Below, in pieces: positions 1-7,546 of a stretch of 13,227 nt of DNA (its first letter is position 1; each line of letters starts with the position of its first letter). The translations under genes were made by a program, and so were the position numbers. This stretch comes from Bacillota bacterium. GTDB taxonomy: Bacteria; Bacillota; Clostridia; Acetivibrionales; DSM-1351. The DNA lies in NCBI GenBank assembly GCA_023436515.1, contig JAEZIV010000113.1, positions 1 to 13,227 on the forward strand, given 5' to 3'. The notes under the pieces are model-generated. The model saw only the letters and a list, made by a program, of their open reading frames with translations. It did no database searches and was not told where the DNA came from.

Positions 1-1
1 A

Positions 2-73
2 GAAGCTTGGGTTGCCCTTCTAAAATCCCGAAAAGGTGCAAGAATTGCATATAATTGCTACAACTCTCAATAA
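2..73 (+). CDS. Possible 3' end of a gene entering from the left edge
   Basis: Reading from base 2, a frame of 23 codons (EAWVALLKSRKGARIAYNCY then NSQ) runs to a TAA at 71-73, while the other two plus-strand frames stop sooner. The peptide has a plausible composition for a protein C-terminus, with small hydrophobic and basic residues. It is too short to assign to a family, and an open frame of this length can occur by chance. About 110 bases separate it from the next gene. An AGAAG / CTTCT pair at 1-21 lies inside this frame and is not a convincing terminator. Confidence 0.22.
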   Translation, partial: EAWVALLKSRKGARIAYNCYNSQ

Positions 74-183
74 TTGTGTGTTATATTTAGTATGACAAAA
101 GAGCAGGAAAACCAAGCATGCTTTGTCAAAGCGCTATATAAAGAAATCTGTGAACTTTAATTATAAACGGGAGGTAAGCTATT

Positions 184-519
184 TTGAGTAAGCACTTAAG
201 GCTATTGTCGTTTATTCTGCTTGTATCAATCCTTTTTTCACTATCCACAAGTATTTCTCTAGCCGACACGAAGCCTGGGAAAACACCTGCACCGGCGACC
301 ACCTATAGCGATCCTGAATTGGCAAGGGCTGTGTCCCTTGGAATCGGAAGCTATGCCAAGTTTTCAGGTAATACCTATGTTCAAAACATAGGCGGCTTTT
401 TGGCAGAATGGGGCATACCAAAGAGTGGCAATGACACGAAGAAATACCTTTTTGGTATCAATGCAGAAAAAACTGTTAAAGAAGTTTTGGGAGACAAAAA
501 AGGTATCGTTTTAAAATAA
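184..519 (+). CDS. Small predicted secreted protein, unknown function
   Basis: This is a 111-residue protein with a TTG start supported by a strong SD (GGGAGGT, 169-175) eight bases upstream. Residues 1-27 look like a Sec signal peptide: basic Lys3/His4/Arg6, a hydrophobic core over residues 7-20, and a likely cleavage after Ala27 (Ser-Leu-Ala, then Asp28). The mature part would be about 84 residues. It begins with a Pro/Thr/Lys-rich linker (residues 28-42), followed by a compact region with SDPELARAVSLGIGSYAKF and aromatic/glycine residues (SGNTY, GGFLAEWGIP). It has no lipobox, no cysteine, no dockerin or S-layer repeat and no second membrane segment. I do not recognise the family. It sits upstream of the beta-xylosidase gene, but that gene has its own promoter, so a shared role is not shown. 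The signal peptide and good SD make it more likely a real gene than a shadow. Confidence 0.72.
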   Translation: MSKHLRLLSFILLVSILFSLSTSISLADTKPGKTPAPATTYSDPELARAVSLGIGSYAKFSGNTYVQNIGGFLAEWGIPKSGNDTKKYLFGINAEKTVKEVLGDKKGIVLK

Positions 520-612
520 GAGCCGGGGCATGGTTGAAGCACCTTCGAATTACGCTTACCGGATTAACGAGGTTTCGTAGGGTTTTTAATCAAATGAGTT
601 CATGCTGAAACG

Positions 613-644
613 TAATTGCAATTAAATTGGTTATTTTATATAAT
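613..644 (+). promoter_or_regulatory. Sigma-A promoter of the GH120 gene with a palindromic operator candidate
   Basis: A -35 box TTGCAA (616-621), a 17-base spacer and a perfect -10 TATAAT (639-644) lie upstream of the beta-xylosidase gene. Transcription would start near 651, giving a leader of about 107 bases. The 12-base perfect palindrome TAATTGCAATTA (613-624) covers the whole -35, so a dimeric protein bound there would block polymerase. No clear catabolite-response (cre) match overlaps it. The leader contains a GC-richer stretch (about 690-717) in which GCATC and GATGC can pair around a small inner stem. Confidence 0.72.
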
Positions 645-757
645 GTATTTTACATGTATTAACATCATTCTGCGAAAAAATATTTACGAGCATCCTGCCG
701 GACAGCAGCCGAGAAGATGCATTCAGCATTTATGGGGCAGGGAGAAGGAGAGGTTCT

Positions 758-2776
758 ATGGAATATCATGTGGCAATTCAGGGTAACGATCAGGCAAAAG
801 GAACGGCTGATCAGCCCTTTCGTACCATCTCACGCGCTGCGGCATTAGCCATGGCAGGAGACACTGTTATCGTGCACGCCGGTATTTACAGGGAGTGGGT
901 TAACCCAGCCAATGGGGGAACAGAGGAGCATAGAATAATATACCGCTCAGCAGGAGACGGTGAGGTAGTTATAACAGGTGCGGAGAGAATATCCGATTGG
1001 GTAGCTGAAGGAGATAATGTTTGGGCCACAGAAGTACCCAATTCGATTTTCACCATACGCAACCCTTTTGAAGTAGAGTTGAGCGGAGATTGGCTGTTTG
1101 ACGGAGCCTTTAAGGTTCACCTTGGTGATGTATACCTGGATTGTAAATCCCTATACGAATGTGACTCCATCGATAAGGTACGCAAGCCCGAAATATGGCC
1201 CGATGCAAAATATCCCCAGGATTCATTGCTTCAGTGGTATGCTGAGGTAGGCTCAGCCACCACAAAAATATGGGCAAATTTCGGTGGAAAGGATCCCCGA
1301 AAGGAAAATGTAGAGATTAATGTCCGTCCCCATTGCTTCTGGCCGGAAAAGCCGGGGCTGAACTATATAACCGTAAGCGGCTTTACACTCCGTCAGGCAT
1401 CCCCCCAATGGGCGCCTCCCACGGCCGCTCAGGAAGGGTTGATTGGGCCTCACTGGAGCAAGGGCTGGATTATTGAAAACAATATTATCAGCGAAGCAAA
1501 ATGCACCGCTATCAGTCTGGGAACCGAGGTGGGCACAGGCCACATCACCCTAACAGGCAAACATAATAAAGGTGGCACTCAGCGTGAACAGGAGGTTATC
1601 CTTCGAGCCTTGCGCAAAGGCTGGCATAAGGATAAGGTTGGCGGTCACATCGTTAGGGGTAATGTGATCCATGACTGTGAGCAGGCAGGTGTTGTAGGGC
1701 ATATGGGAGCTGCCTTCAGCCAGATTTATCAGAACTGCATTTACAATATTCATCATAAACGACTTTTCCACGGTGCCGAGGTAGGCGGGATCAAGCTGCA
1801 TGCTTCCTTGGACACTCAGCTTTGTGAAAATAAGATATACAGCTGTTACCGCGCTCTTTGGCTGGATTGGCAGGCTCAGGGCACACGCATAAGCCGCAAT
1901 GTATTCTTTGACAATTTATCAGAGGACTTTTTCGTTGAGGTTTGCCATGGACCATATATGGTCGATCACAACCTGTTCCTCTCACCGATGAATTTCAGGA
2001 ATATGGCTCAAGGTGGAGCGTTCGTCCATAACCTGTTTGCTGGAAAGTTTGTGGTTCGTTCCGAGGTTACCCGTACCACCCCCTACCACTTCCCTCACGA
2101 GACAGCCATGGCAGGGTACTCCAACATTACCGGAGGGGATGACAGATACTACAACAATATCTTCTTAAGAGATAATGATACTAACAACGAGCCAGTACCC
2201 ATGACCTTCTTCGAGCATCTTCCCCTTAAGCCCAGAGAGACTGTTGATGCGGAGGGTAAGCCTGTAATGGATGGAATTCCCGACAACTCCCGATGCTATC
2301 TGCACCCCGTGGGCTTGGGTGGCTACAATGAGCATCCCGATATGAAGGACAAGAAATGGTGGGAATATACACGAGAGGAGTTTATGGCCCTTGGGGAGAA
2401 AGCAGCGGTGTTCTTTACCGGAAATGCACCTCTTTATGTGGCTATTGACGGAAATTTATATCTGAACAATGCTGTTCCCGGCAGTCATGAGCCCAATGCA
2501 AAGGTATACCAAGGCAGCGGTTTAAAAGTGGAGGTAACTCCTGCAGAGGGTAAGGTGAGTATTGAGATTATAGAGCCTGAATTGATAAAGGGAGCATCAC
2601 CGATGGTGGTCACGACCGACCTGCTTGGAAAGACTTATCACGCCGATATGAAGTATGAGGAGCCAGATGGAACTCCCTACCGTTTTGATACCGACTTCTT
2701 CGGAGTAAAAAGGCCGGATGCTGAGGTTTCTTCGGGACCCTTTGAGTTGTCAGGTAGTAATACAATAAAACTGTAA
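758..2776 (+). CDS. GH120-family beta-xylosidase (right-handed beta-helix), cytosolic
   Basis: This 672-residue protein resembles, throughout its length, the GH120 beta-xylosidase XylC of Thermoanaerobacterium saccharolyticum as I remember it. Shared features include the N-terminus MEYHVA..G.D..KGT, the AMAGDTVIVHAGIYREWV block (31-48), WAPPTA..GLIGP.WSKGWIIE (218-240), GIKLHA (344-349), LWLDW.AQGTR (367-377) and FVEV.HGPY.VDHN (392-405). In XylC the nucleophile Asp and acid/base Glu lie in the last two motifs 23 residues apart. Here they correspond to Asp370 and Glu394, 24 apart. The family releases xylose from xylo-oligosaccharides with retention of configuration. No signal peptide is present, so it should act inside the cell on imported xylo-oligosaccharides. 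The ATG at 758 follows AAGGAG (745-750) with seven bases of spacing. The gene is monocistronic, with its own promoter (616-644) and terminator (2815-2857). Its G+C is visibly higher than that of the following mutS-like gene. Activity on other aryl or pentosyl substrates cannot be excluded. Confidence 0.9.
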   Translation: MEYHVAIQGNDQAKGTADQPFRTISRAAALAMAGDTVIVHAGIYREWVNPANGGTEEHRIIYRSAGDGEVVITGAERISDWVAEGDNVWATEVPNSIFTIRNPFEVELSGDWLFDGAFKVHLGDVYLDCKSLYECDSIDKVRKPEIWPDAKYPQDSLLQWYAEVGSATTKIWANFGGKDPRKENVEINVRPHCFWPEKPGLNYITVSGFTLRQASPQWAPPTAAQEGLIGPHWSKGWIIENNIISEAKCTAISLGTEVGTGHITLTGKHNKGGTQREQEVILRALRKGWHKDKVGGHIVRGNVIHDCEQAGVVGHMGAAFSQIYQNCIYNIHHKRLFHGAEVGGIKLHASLDTQLCENKIYSCYRALWLDWQAQGTRISRNVFFDNLSEDFFVEVCHGPYMVDHNLFLSPMNFRNMAQGGAFVHNLFAGKFVVRSEVTRTTPYHFPHETAMAGYSNITGGDDRYYNNIFLRDNDTNNEPVPMTFFEHLPLKPRETVDAEGKPVMDGIPDNSRCYLHPVGLGGYNEHPDMKDKKWWEYTREEFMALGEKAAVFFTGNAPLYVAIDGNLYLNNAVPGSHEPNAKVYQGSGLKVEVTPAEGKVSIEIIEPELIKGASPMVVTTDLLGKTYHADMKYEEPDGTPYRFDTDFFGVKRPDAEVSSGPFELSGSNTIKL

Positions 2777-2814
2777 TAATAAACTATGTTTTGTAATGAA
2801 ATTAAGTATTTTTT

Positions 2815-2857
2815 AGGGTATACGGATTAGATTTAACTCTTCCGTATACCCTTTTTA
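2815..2857 (+). terminator. Intrinsic terminator of the GH120 gene
   Basis: A perfect 12-bp stem (AGGGTATACGGA at 2815-2826 with TCCGTATACCCT at 2841-2852), a 14-base loop and a T-run (CTTTTTAATT) start 38 bases after the stop codon. There is no A-run on the left, so it works mainly for plus-strand transcription. Confidence 0.9.
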
Positions 2858-2943
2858 ATTCAATATAAGTTATAGTCATATGTATAGGGACGTTCGACAA
2901 TGATGTACATAACTAGGTAACTATAGAACATACATAGGAGTGA

Positions 2944-2972
2944 TTGACATAAATGTAAATTAAAACTAAAAT
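2944..2972 (+). promoter_or_regulatory. Consensus sigma-A promoter of the mutS-like gene
   Basis: TTGACA (2944-2949), a spacer of exactly 17 bases and TAAAAT (2967-2972) form a near-ideal promoter. Transcription should start around 2979. This argues against the upstream in-frame TTG at 2984, which would sit almost at the mRNA 5' end without an SD, and supports the TTG at 3029. Confidence 0.8.
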
Positions 2973-3028
2973 ATTTATGTATCTTGATTGATTCTGAACT
3001 TATGTTCAAAATCGGGAGGAGGATCCTT

Positions 3029-4795
3029 TTGCATCAAAACAAGCACATAAGCCTATTATGGCCTATGGACTATAATAAGCCAAAGACACAGTACACTAAT
3101 AGATTTGATTCGGCAATTATTGATGTGGATTTTTTAAGAATTCTCAAGGAAATAAGTATCGATAAAACCAACCCTTTCAGAGATAGTTTTATTTTATCCA
3201 TTTTAACTACGGATGAAGAGGTTATTAGGTATAGACAGAATGTAATTAAAGACTTACTGACAAATGGGGAAATAGTTACCTGCTTTCAAAGAATTCTACC
3301 AATGTTGGACCAGGTAAGGGTTACAGGAAGTTTAACAGATATTAAGGGTGAACAATTAATAAGGGTTGTCCAGCAACTCGGCACACTAGACTTGTATGTA
3401 ACTTGCATTTGTGATTTACACTCGACGCTTAAAAATAATATTTTTAACATAAAATCTGAGGCTTTGATACATTTATTTAATGATCTTTCTGATATAGTTC
3501 AGGAGAAGGCATACATTGAATTAATGGAAAAATTACCAGAATTAAAAGAGCGGTTTGAGAAATTAAGGAGCGTGACAATCGGGATTAACCTGGATCCCCA
3601 GTTTAGAGCAAAAGAAGCTGTTCTTTTATCTATAAATGAGAATCCATTTAAAGGTGGATCAATTATTGACATGCTTATGAAAAAAAGAAGTTCCAGTCAT
3701 GAGAATCAAGGGATTTCACCTGTTACACGAATAGAAAGAAGCTTCACAATAATAAATGGATTAGAGACGGTAGTAGAAAATGCTTTTCAGGTTAATTTAT
3801 TCAAGCAAATTGATACAATTATCGGATCAATTGCTAAGCCTGTAGCCACAGGTATTTCAGATTATTTAAGAGTAAGTTGGGGTTCGAACCTGGGGAGTCT
3901 TTCAGAGGAAGTTAGATTTCTGCTTGGTGTTGTTACCATGGTGAGTAAGATATCCAGAGCTGGACTTGATATGTGTATACCGGATATTGCTCCCATACAA
4001 AATAGAGTTTTTGATGTAAATGATATGTATAACTTAAGCCTAGCAATTAATTACTGTTATAAGTATCAAGATCAGAAACTTAATGAAAAGATCATAACTA
4101 ATGATATTCATATGGGGTCTGAAGGAAGGATACTTATATTGACAGGTCCAAACCAAGGTGGAAAGACAACCTACATTCAGGCTATCGGGCAGGTTCAATT
4201 ATTATTTCAGCTAGGCCTTCCCATCCCGGCAAAAAATGCAAAGCTTAGTCCTGTAGATTGTATTTTTACACATTTTCCGGTAGATGAAAAGCCGGATTCC
4301 AACCTGGGGAGACTTGGAGAGGAATCGAAACGGCTTTGTGAGATTTTCAACAATGCAACCGATCAAAGTCTTATTTTATTAAATGAGTCCATATCAAGTA
4401 CAAGCCCCGGAGAAAGTCTTTACATATCAAGAGAGCTGGCATGTGTTATTAAGATATTAAATGCGCGGGCAGTATTTGCAACTCATTTACACGATCTTGC
4501 AGAAGAAGTAGATGAAATTAATAGATTTATACCCGGAGACAGCAAGCTAATCAGTATGGTCTCAAGCACCGTCAAAAATTCTGAAAACGAACTAGCCTCC
4601 GACGAAGCAGTAAAAAGGACATATAAGATTGTTCCCGGCCCACCTCAGGGCTTAAGCTATGCAAGAGATATTTCTTCGAGATACGGCATAAGCTTTGATA
4701 AACTAATAAGTAATCTGAAATCAAGAGGAGTTATAAGTAAAGATGTAAATAATGAGGTATACAATATTTTAATTAATTCTAAGCACAGACGATAG
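3029..4795 (+). CDS. Short MutS-family ATPase without the mismatch-recognition domain
   Basis: This is a 588-residue member of the MutS superfamily, of the short type found in Firmicutes. Residues 1-350 are mainly helical and would correspond to the core/lever/clamp region. The C-terminal third is the ABC-type ATPase: Walker A GPNQGGKTT (373-381), a Walker B region LILLNES with Asn452 where classical MutS has Asp, an STSPGES signature-like loop just after it, and an H-loop region (FATHLHDLAEE). The protein has no N-terminal mismatch-binding domain with the Phe-x-Glu motif and no C-terminal Smr nuclease domain. It is therefore neither canonical MutS (about 850-900 residues) nor MutS2 (about 780). 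DNA binding is likely, but its role in repair or recombination is unknown. The start is set by the SD GGGAGGAGG (3014-3022), six bases before TTG at 3029. A longer version from TTG 2984 has no SD. The gene is monocistronic and more AT-rich than its neighbours. Confidence 0.87.
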   Translation: MHQNKHISLLWPMDYNKPKTQYTNRFDSAIIDVDFLRILKEISIDKTNPFRDSFILSILTTDEEVIRYRQNVIKDLLTNGEIVTCFQRILPMLDQVRVTGSLTDIKGEQLIRVVQQLGTLDLYVTCICDLHSTLKNNIFNIKSEALIHLFNDLSDIVQEKAYIELMEKLPELKERFEKLRSVTIGINLDPQFRAKEAVLLSINENPFKGGSIIDMLMKKRSSSHENQGISPVTRIERSFTIINGLETVVENAFQVNLFKQIDTIIGSIAKPVATGISDYLRVSWGSNLGSLSEEVRFLLGVVTMVSKISRAGLDMCIPDIAPIQNRVFDVNDMYNLSLAINYCYKYQDQKLNEKIITNDIHMGSEGRILILTGPNQGGKTTYIQAIGQVQLLFQLGLPIPAKNAKLSPVDCIFTHFPVDEKPDSNLGRLGEESKRLCEIFNNATDQSLILLNESISSTSPGESLYISRELACVIKILNARAVFATHLHDLAEEVDEINRFIPGDSKLISMVSSTVKNSENELASDEAVKRTYKIVPGPPQGLSYARDISSRYGISFDKLISNLKSRGVISKDVNNEVYNILINSKHRR

Positions 4796-4821
4796 ATATG
4801 GCATACACTAATACAGTACAT

Positions 4822-4867
4822 AATAAACCGGAAGTAGTCTGTTGGATTACTCCCGGTTTATTTTTTG
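4822..4867 (+). terminator. Terminator between convergent mutS-like gene and feoB
   Basis: A long hairpin starts 27 bases after the mutS-like stop codon. AATAAACCGG (4822-4831) pairs with CCGGTTTATT (4853-4862), one mismatch follows, then seven more pairs including a G.T wobble (4833-4839 with 4845-4851), with a five-base loop. A T-run (4859-4866 region) follows on the plus strand. feoB ends at 4936 in the opposite direction and meets the same hairpin, but the minus strand has no T-run after it, so it is probably a weaker stop for feoB. A smaller stem (AGCCTA 4906-4911 with TAGGCT 4919-4924) lies closer to the feoB stop codon. Confidence 0.85.
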
Positions 4868-4935
4868 CAAAATTAATACCACAGGATCAACGTGTGATAG
4901 TGGGCAGCCTAATCTGCATAGGCTCCAGCATTGGT

Positions 4936-7086
4936 CTAAACCAACCCCAACATACGAACCACATTTGCGAAAACAAAGCAAATTATTAATCCTGCGGCAG
5001 TGGGAATTGCAAAGGAAGCAAGGGTCCATTTAAGGCTTTTTGTTTCCCTTCGAATTGTCCACAGGGTTGTTCCGCAGGGGAAGTGCATAAGTGAGAAAAG
5101 CATTACACACACTCCTGTAAGCCAGGTCCAGCCGTGTGAAACAAAAAGCTGCCTTAGGTCGGATAAGTTATCCAGCTCAAGAATAGAGCCTGATGCCATA
5201 TAGCTCATTATCAGAATGGGAATCACTATTTCATTGGCAGGCAGGCCCAGCACAAAGGCCATTATAATATATCCATCCATGCCAAGGAGCTTTCCGAAAG
5301 GGTCTAAAAAGTTAGCCGCATGTGCCAAGAGGCTTATATCTCCGACTGTAATGTTTGCCATAATCCATATCACAAGGCCTGCCGGAGCTGCTATGGCAAC
5401 TGCGCGACCTAAGACGAAGAGGGTCCTGTCAAGGACAGAGCGTATTATAATGCGTCCAAACTGGGGCTTTCGATAGGGTGGCAGCTCCAGGGTAAAGGAG
5501 GAGGGAAGGCCCTTTAGTATTGTTTTGGAAAGCAGCTTGGATACCAGCAGGGTCATGCATATGCCAATAAAGACTATTCCGGTTAGCGCCAGCGTTGAAA
5601 CAACTGACTGAAAGGCACCTCCGAAGGTTCCGCCGATAAAGATAGTCCCAATGGCAATAAGGGTTGGAAACCGTCCGTTACAGGGTACAAATACATTTGT
5701 CAGTATGGCAATCAAACGCTCTCTTGGTGAATCAATAATCCTGCAGCCTATAACGCCGGCAGCATTGCAGCCGAAGCCCATACACATGGTTAAGGCCTGC
5801 TTACCATGGGCACAGGCTTTTTTAAAGAAATTATCCATATTAAAGGCCACCCTTGGGAGATAGCCCAGATCCTCCAAAAGTGTAAACAGTGGAAAGAAAA
5901 TAGCCATTGGAGGCAGCATTACAGATATTACCCAGGTAAGTGTACGATAAATTCCCAGCACGAGGATACCATGGAGCCATTGAGGTGAACCGGCCCAGGT
6001 AAAGAAAAGGGTCAGCTTTGCTTCAATCCAGTTAAAAAGGTCTGTCAGCAGTCCCGAAGGCACATTTGCTCCTGCAATGGTTAACCAGAAGATCACTGCC
6101 AGCATACCCAGCATAATTGGAATGCCAAATATTTTTGAGGTAAGAATTCTGTCTATCTTCCTGTCTGTGAGATTATACTGCTTGTTTTCAAAACAGACGG
6201 TCATATTGCTTATCTCTTCTGCTTGCTTTACAAGCCGTGTTACAACTCTGTCTCGGAAATGATTGGGGTTGATTCCACTATCGGACAGTAACTGCTTTGC
6301 CTTTGAAAGAAGCTCCTGGAGTTCAGGCTCCTCCATTAGATCAAAGCTCAGGTGCTTGCTGAGAGCCTTAATCAAGGTTGGATCTCCATCAAGGAGCTTA
6401 AGCGCGGCCCATCGAGTATCTATATTACCCCTTGCCTTTTCATCTATTTTTGGTTGTAGCATGTTGATAGCCGACTCAATTACTTCATCATAGGGTATTT
6501 TCAGCGGAGAGGTGGCTACAAGTCCGTTTGAGACATCATATACCGCATCCATTAGCTCCATGAGCCCTTTGCCGCTTCGAGCACTGGTGGAGACAACCGG
6601 CACACCCAGGAGGCTTGACAGCTTATCATAATCAATGCTGATGCTTTTTCTTTTGGCCTCATCTATCAGGTTCACACAGACTACTACCCTGTCTGTAGTC
6701 TCAAGTGTCTGCAGTATGAGGTTGAGGTTCCTTTCGAGACAGGTGGCATCGGCTACAACAACAGTTGCATCCGGCATACCGAAGCAAACGAAGTCTCTCG
6801 CTATCTCCTCCTCGGCCGAGCTTGCCATTAAGGAATATGTACCGGGTATATCAACCATAATAAAGCTTTTATCCTTGTGTTTATACTTTCCCTGAGCATT
6901 GGAGACGGTTTTTCCCGGCCAGTTGCCGGTATGCTGGTTAAGTCCGGTTAGATTATTGAACACTGTACTCTTACCAACGTTTGGATTCCCCGCAAGGGCA
7001 ATAATTTTGTCATCAGGGTTGGTTCTTTCAATGCTGATTACATCGGTCAGAACCCCTGCTCCCGTAGATTGGTTTGTAAGACCCAT
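4936..7086 (-). CDS. feoB: Ferrous iron transporter FeoB (GTP-gated membrane protein)
   Basis: This 716-residue FeoB imports Fe(II) across the cytoplasmic membrane. The N-terminal G domain shows G1 GNPNVGKS (33-40), the G2 Thr60 in WPGKTV, G3 DIPG (79-82), G4 NLID (139-142) and G5 STSAR (166-170). A helical guanine-dissociation-inhibitor-like segment follows (about 200-300). The membrane part (about 318-712) carries the Gate motifs: GFGCN (437-441), SPRERL (453-458), FVPCNGRFPT (466-475), a second gate region with LGLPANEI (613-620) and HFPCGTT (668-674). About 30 residues precede the G domain. The start is the ATG at 7086, seven bases after the SD GGGGAGGA (complement of 7094-7101). The frame stays open upstream to 7350, but that stretch overlaps feoA in another frame and lacks family similarity. 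It lies in the same orientation as feoA, 151 bases downstream of it, and is probably cotranscribed. Confidence 0.96.
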   Translation of the reverse strand: MGLTNQSTGAGVLTDVISIERTNPDDKIIALAGNPNVGKSTVFNNLTGLNQHTGNWPGKTVSNAQGKYKHKDKSFIMVDIPGTYSLMASSAEEEIARDFVCFGMPDATVVVADATCLERNLNLILQTLETTDRVVVCVNLIDEAKRKSISIDYDKLSSLLGVPVVSTSARSGKGLMELMDAVYDVSNGLVATSPLKIPYDEVIESAINMLQPKIDEKARGNIDTRWAALKLLDGDPTLIKALSKHLSFDLMEEPELQELLSKAKQLLSDSGINPNHFRDRVVTRLVKQAEEISNMTVCFENKQYNLTDRKIDRILTSKIFGIPIMLGMLAVIFWLTIAGANVPSGLLTDLFNWIEAKLTLFFTWAGSPQWLHGILVLGIYRTLTWVISVMLPPMAIFFPLFTLLEDLGYLPRVAFNMDNFFKKACAHGKQALTMCMGFGCNAAGVIGCRIIDSPRERLIAILTNVFVPCNGRFPTLIAIGTIFIGGTFGGAFQSVVSTLALTGIVFIGICMTLLVSKLLSKTILKGLPSSFTLELPPYRKPQFGRIIIRSVLDRTLFVLGRAVAIAAPAGLVIWIMANITVGDISLLAHAANFLDPFGKLLGMDGYIIMAFVLGLPANEIVIPILIMSYMASGSILELDNLSDLRQLFVSHGWTWLTGVCVMLFSLMHFPCGTTLWTIRRETKSLKWTLASFAIPTAAGLIICFVFANVVRMLGLV

Positions 7087-7100
7087 TTGTAAATCCTCCC

Positions 7101-7225
7101 CATACAAATATTTCTGTATGACAGTCCTCCGTCGGCTATCTGTCAGCTTGCCCCTCGGGCTCGGATGAAGGACTGAATATATAAATATTTCCCACGAGCA
7201 GAGAATAGAACTGCCCGTGGGGAAA
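7101..7225 (-). promoter_or_regulatory. Structured feoA-feoB intergenic leader with competing helices
   Basis: Read on the minus strand, this gap holds three helices in order. (a) A hairpin pairs TTTCCCCACGGGCAG with CTGCTCGTGGGAAA (plus 7188-7225), with one bulge and one G.U. (b) A nine-bp closing helix pairs CAGTCCTTC with GGAGGACTG (plus 7167-7175 with 7122-7130) around about 36 bases that include a GCCC/GGGC stem. (c) A 20-base hairpin (plus 7101-7120) has its 3' side against the feoB SD. A segment TGACAG (plus 7140-7145) inside helix b can instead pair with CTGTCA (plus 7119-7124), which overlaps the 3' strand of b and the base of c, so the two folds exclude each other. Helix b contains a U.G pair that is intact only in the minus-strand RNA. 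No U-tract follows, so translational control, attenuation without a classical terminator, or RNA processing are possible. I do not recognise a known riboswitch class. Confidence 0.5.
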
Positions 7226-7237
7226 CAAACAGTACAG

Positions 7238-7477
7238 TTAGTACGCCTCAATAAGTATTTGTGAAGCCTCTTCTGAACGAAGTGCAATAACAGCACCTCG
7301 TATATGATATGCAACCGGATCGCCGGATGGGCTTTTTTGAAGAGCCTCAACCTCGGTATCGGTTATCAGTCCTAAATCCAGTAATCTTCTTCTGATAGCA
7401 CCGTTGGCAGTAAGTACTTTTACTCTTCCTTTTTTGCCTAAGGGCAAATAGTTCAACTGTATGAAATCATCCTCCAT
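7238..7477 (-). CDS. feoA: FeoA family protein (SH3-like accessory of FeoB)
   Basis: This 79-residue protein has the full FeoA pattern: an N-terminal strand region (LNYLPLGKKGRVKVL), RRRLLDLGLITDTEVEAL in the middle, then GDPVAYHIRGAVIALRSEEA and a hydrophobic end. FeoA is a small cytosolic beta-barrel protein that supports FeoB-driven Fe(II) uptake. The ATG at 7477 is chosen because GGAGGTG (complement of 7484-7490) lies six bases upstream. An in-frame TTG at 7492 would overlap that SD. It is the first gene of the minus-strand feo unit and has its own promoter (7508-7536). Confidence 0.95.
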   Translation of the reverse strand: MEDDFIQLNYLPLGKKGRVKVLTANGAIRRRLLDLGLITDTEVEALQKSPSGDPVAYHIRGAVIALRSEEASQILIEAY

Positions 7478-7507
7478 TAGCAACACCTCCAATAATTATG
7501 TTAAGCG

Positions 7508-7536
7508 ATTATATTTCCTTAATCAGCGGAGAACAA
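7508..7536 (-). promoter_or_regulatory. feoAB promoter
   Basis: On the minus strand, TTGTTC (complement of 7531-7536), a 17-base spacer and a perfect TATAAT (complement of 7508-7513) lie just upstream of feoA. Transcription would start near 7501 and leave a short leader of about 24 bases. A second TTGACA on the same strand (complement of 7560-7565) has no acceptable -10 at the right distance. Confidence 0.7.
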
Positions 7537-7546
7537 AAGTTTTTCC

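Noticed and set aside
7119..7175. NiCo (czcD) riboswitch in the feo leader
   Set aside because: The enclosed domain is too short and the conserved purine-rich junction segments are not visible.
7087..7350. An N-terminal extension of 88 residues for feoB in the open frame up to 7350
   Set aside because: It overlaps feoA in another frame, lacks FeoB similarity, and an ATG with a good SD at 7086 begins just ahead of the G domain.
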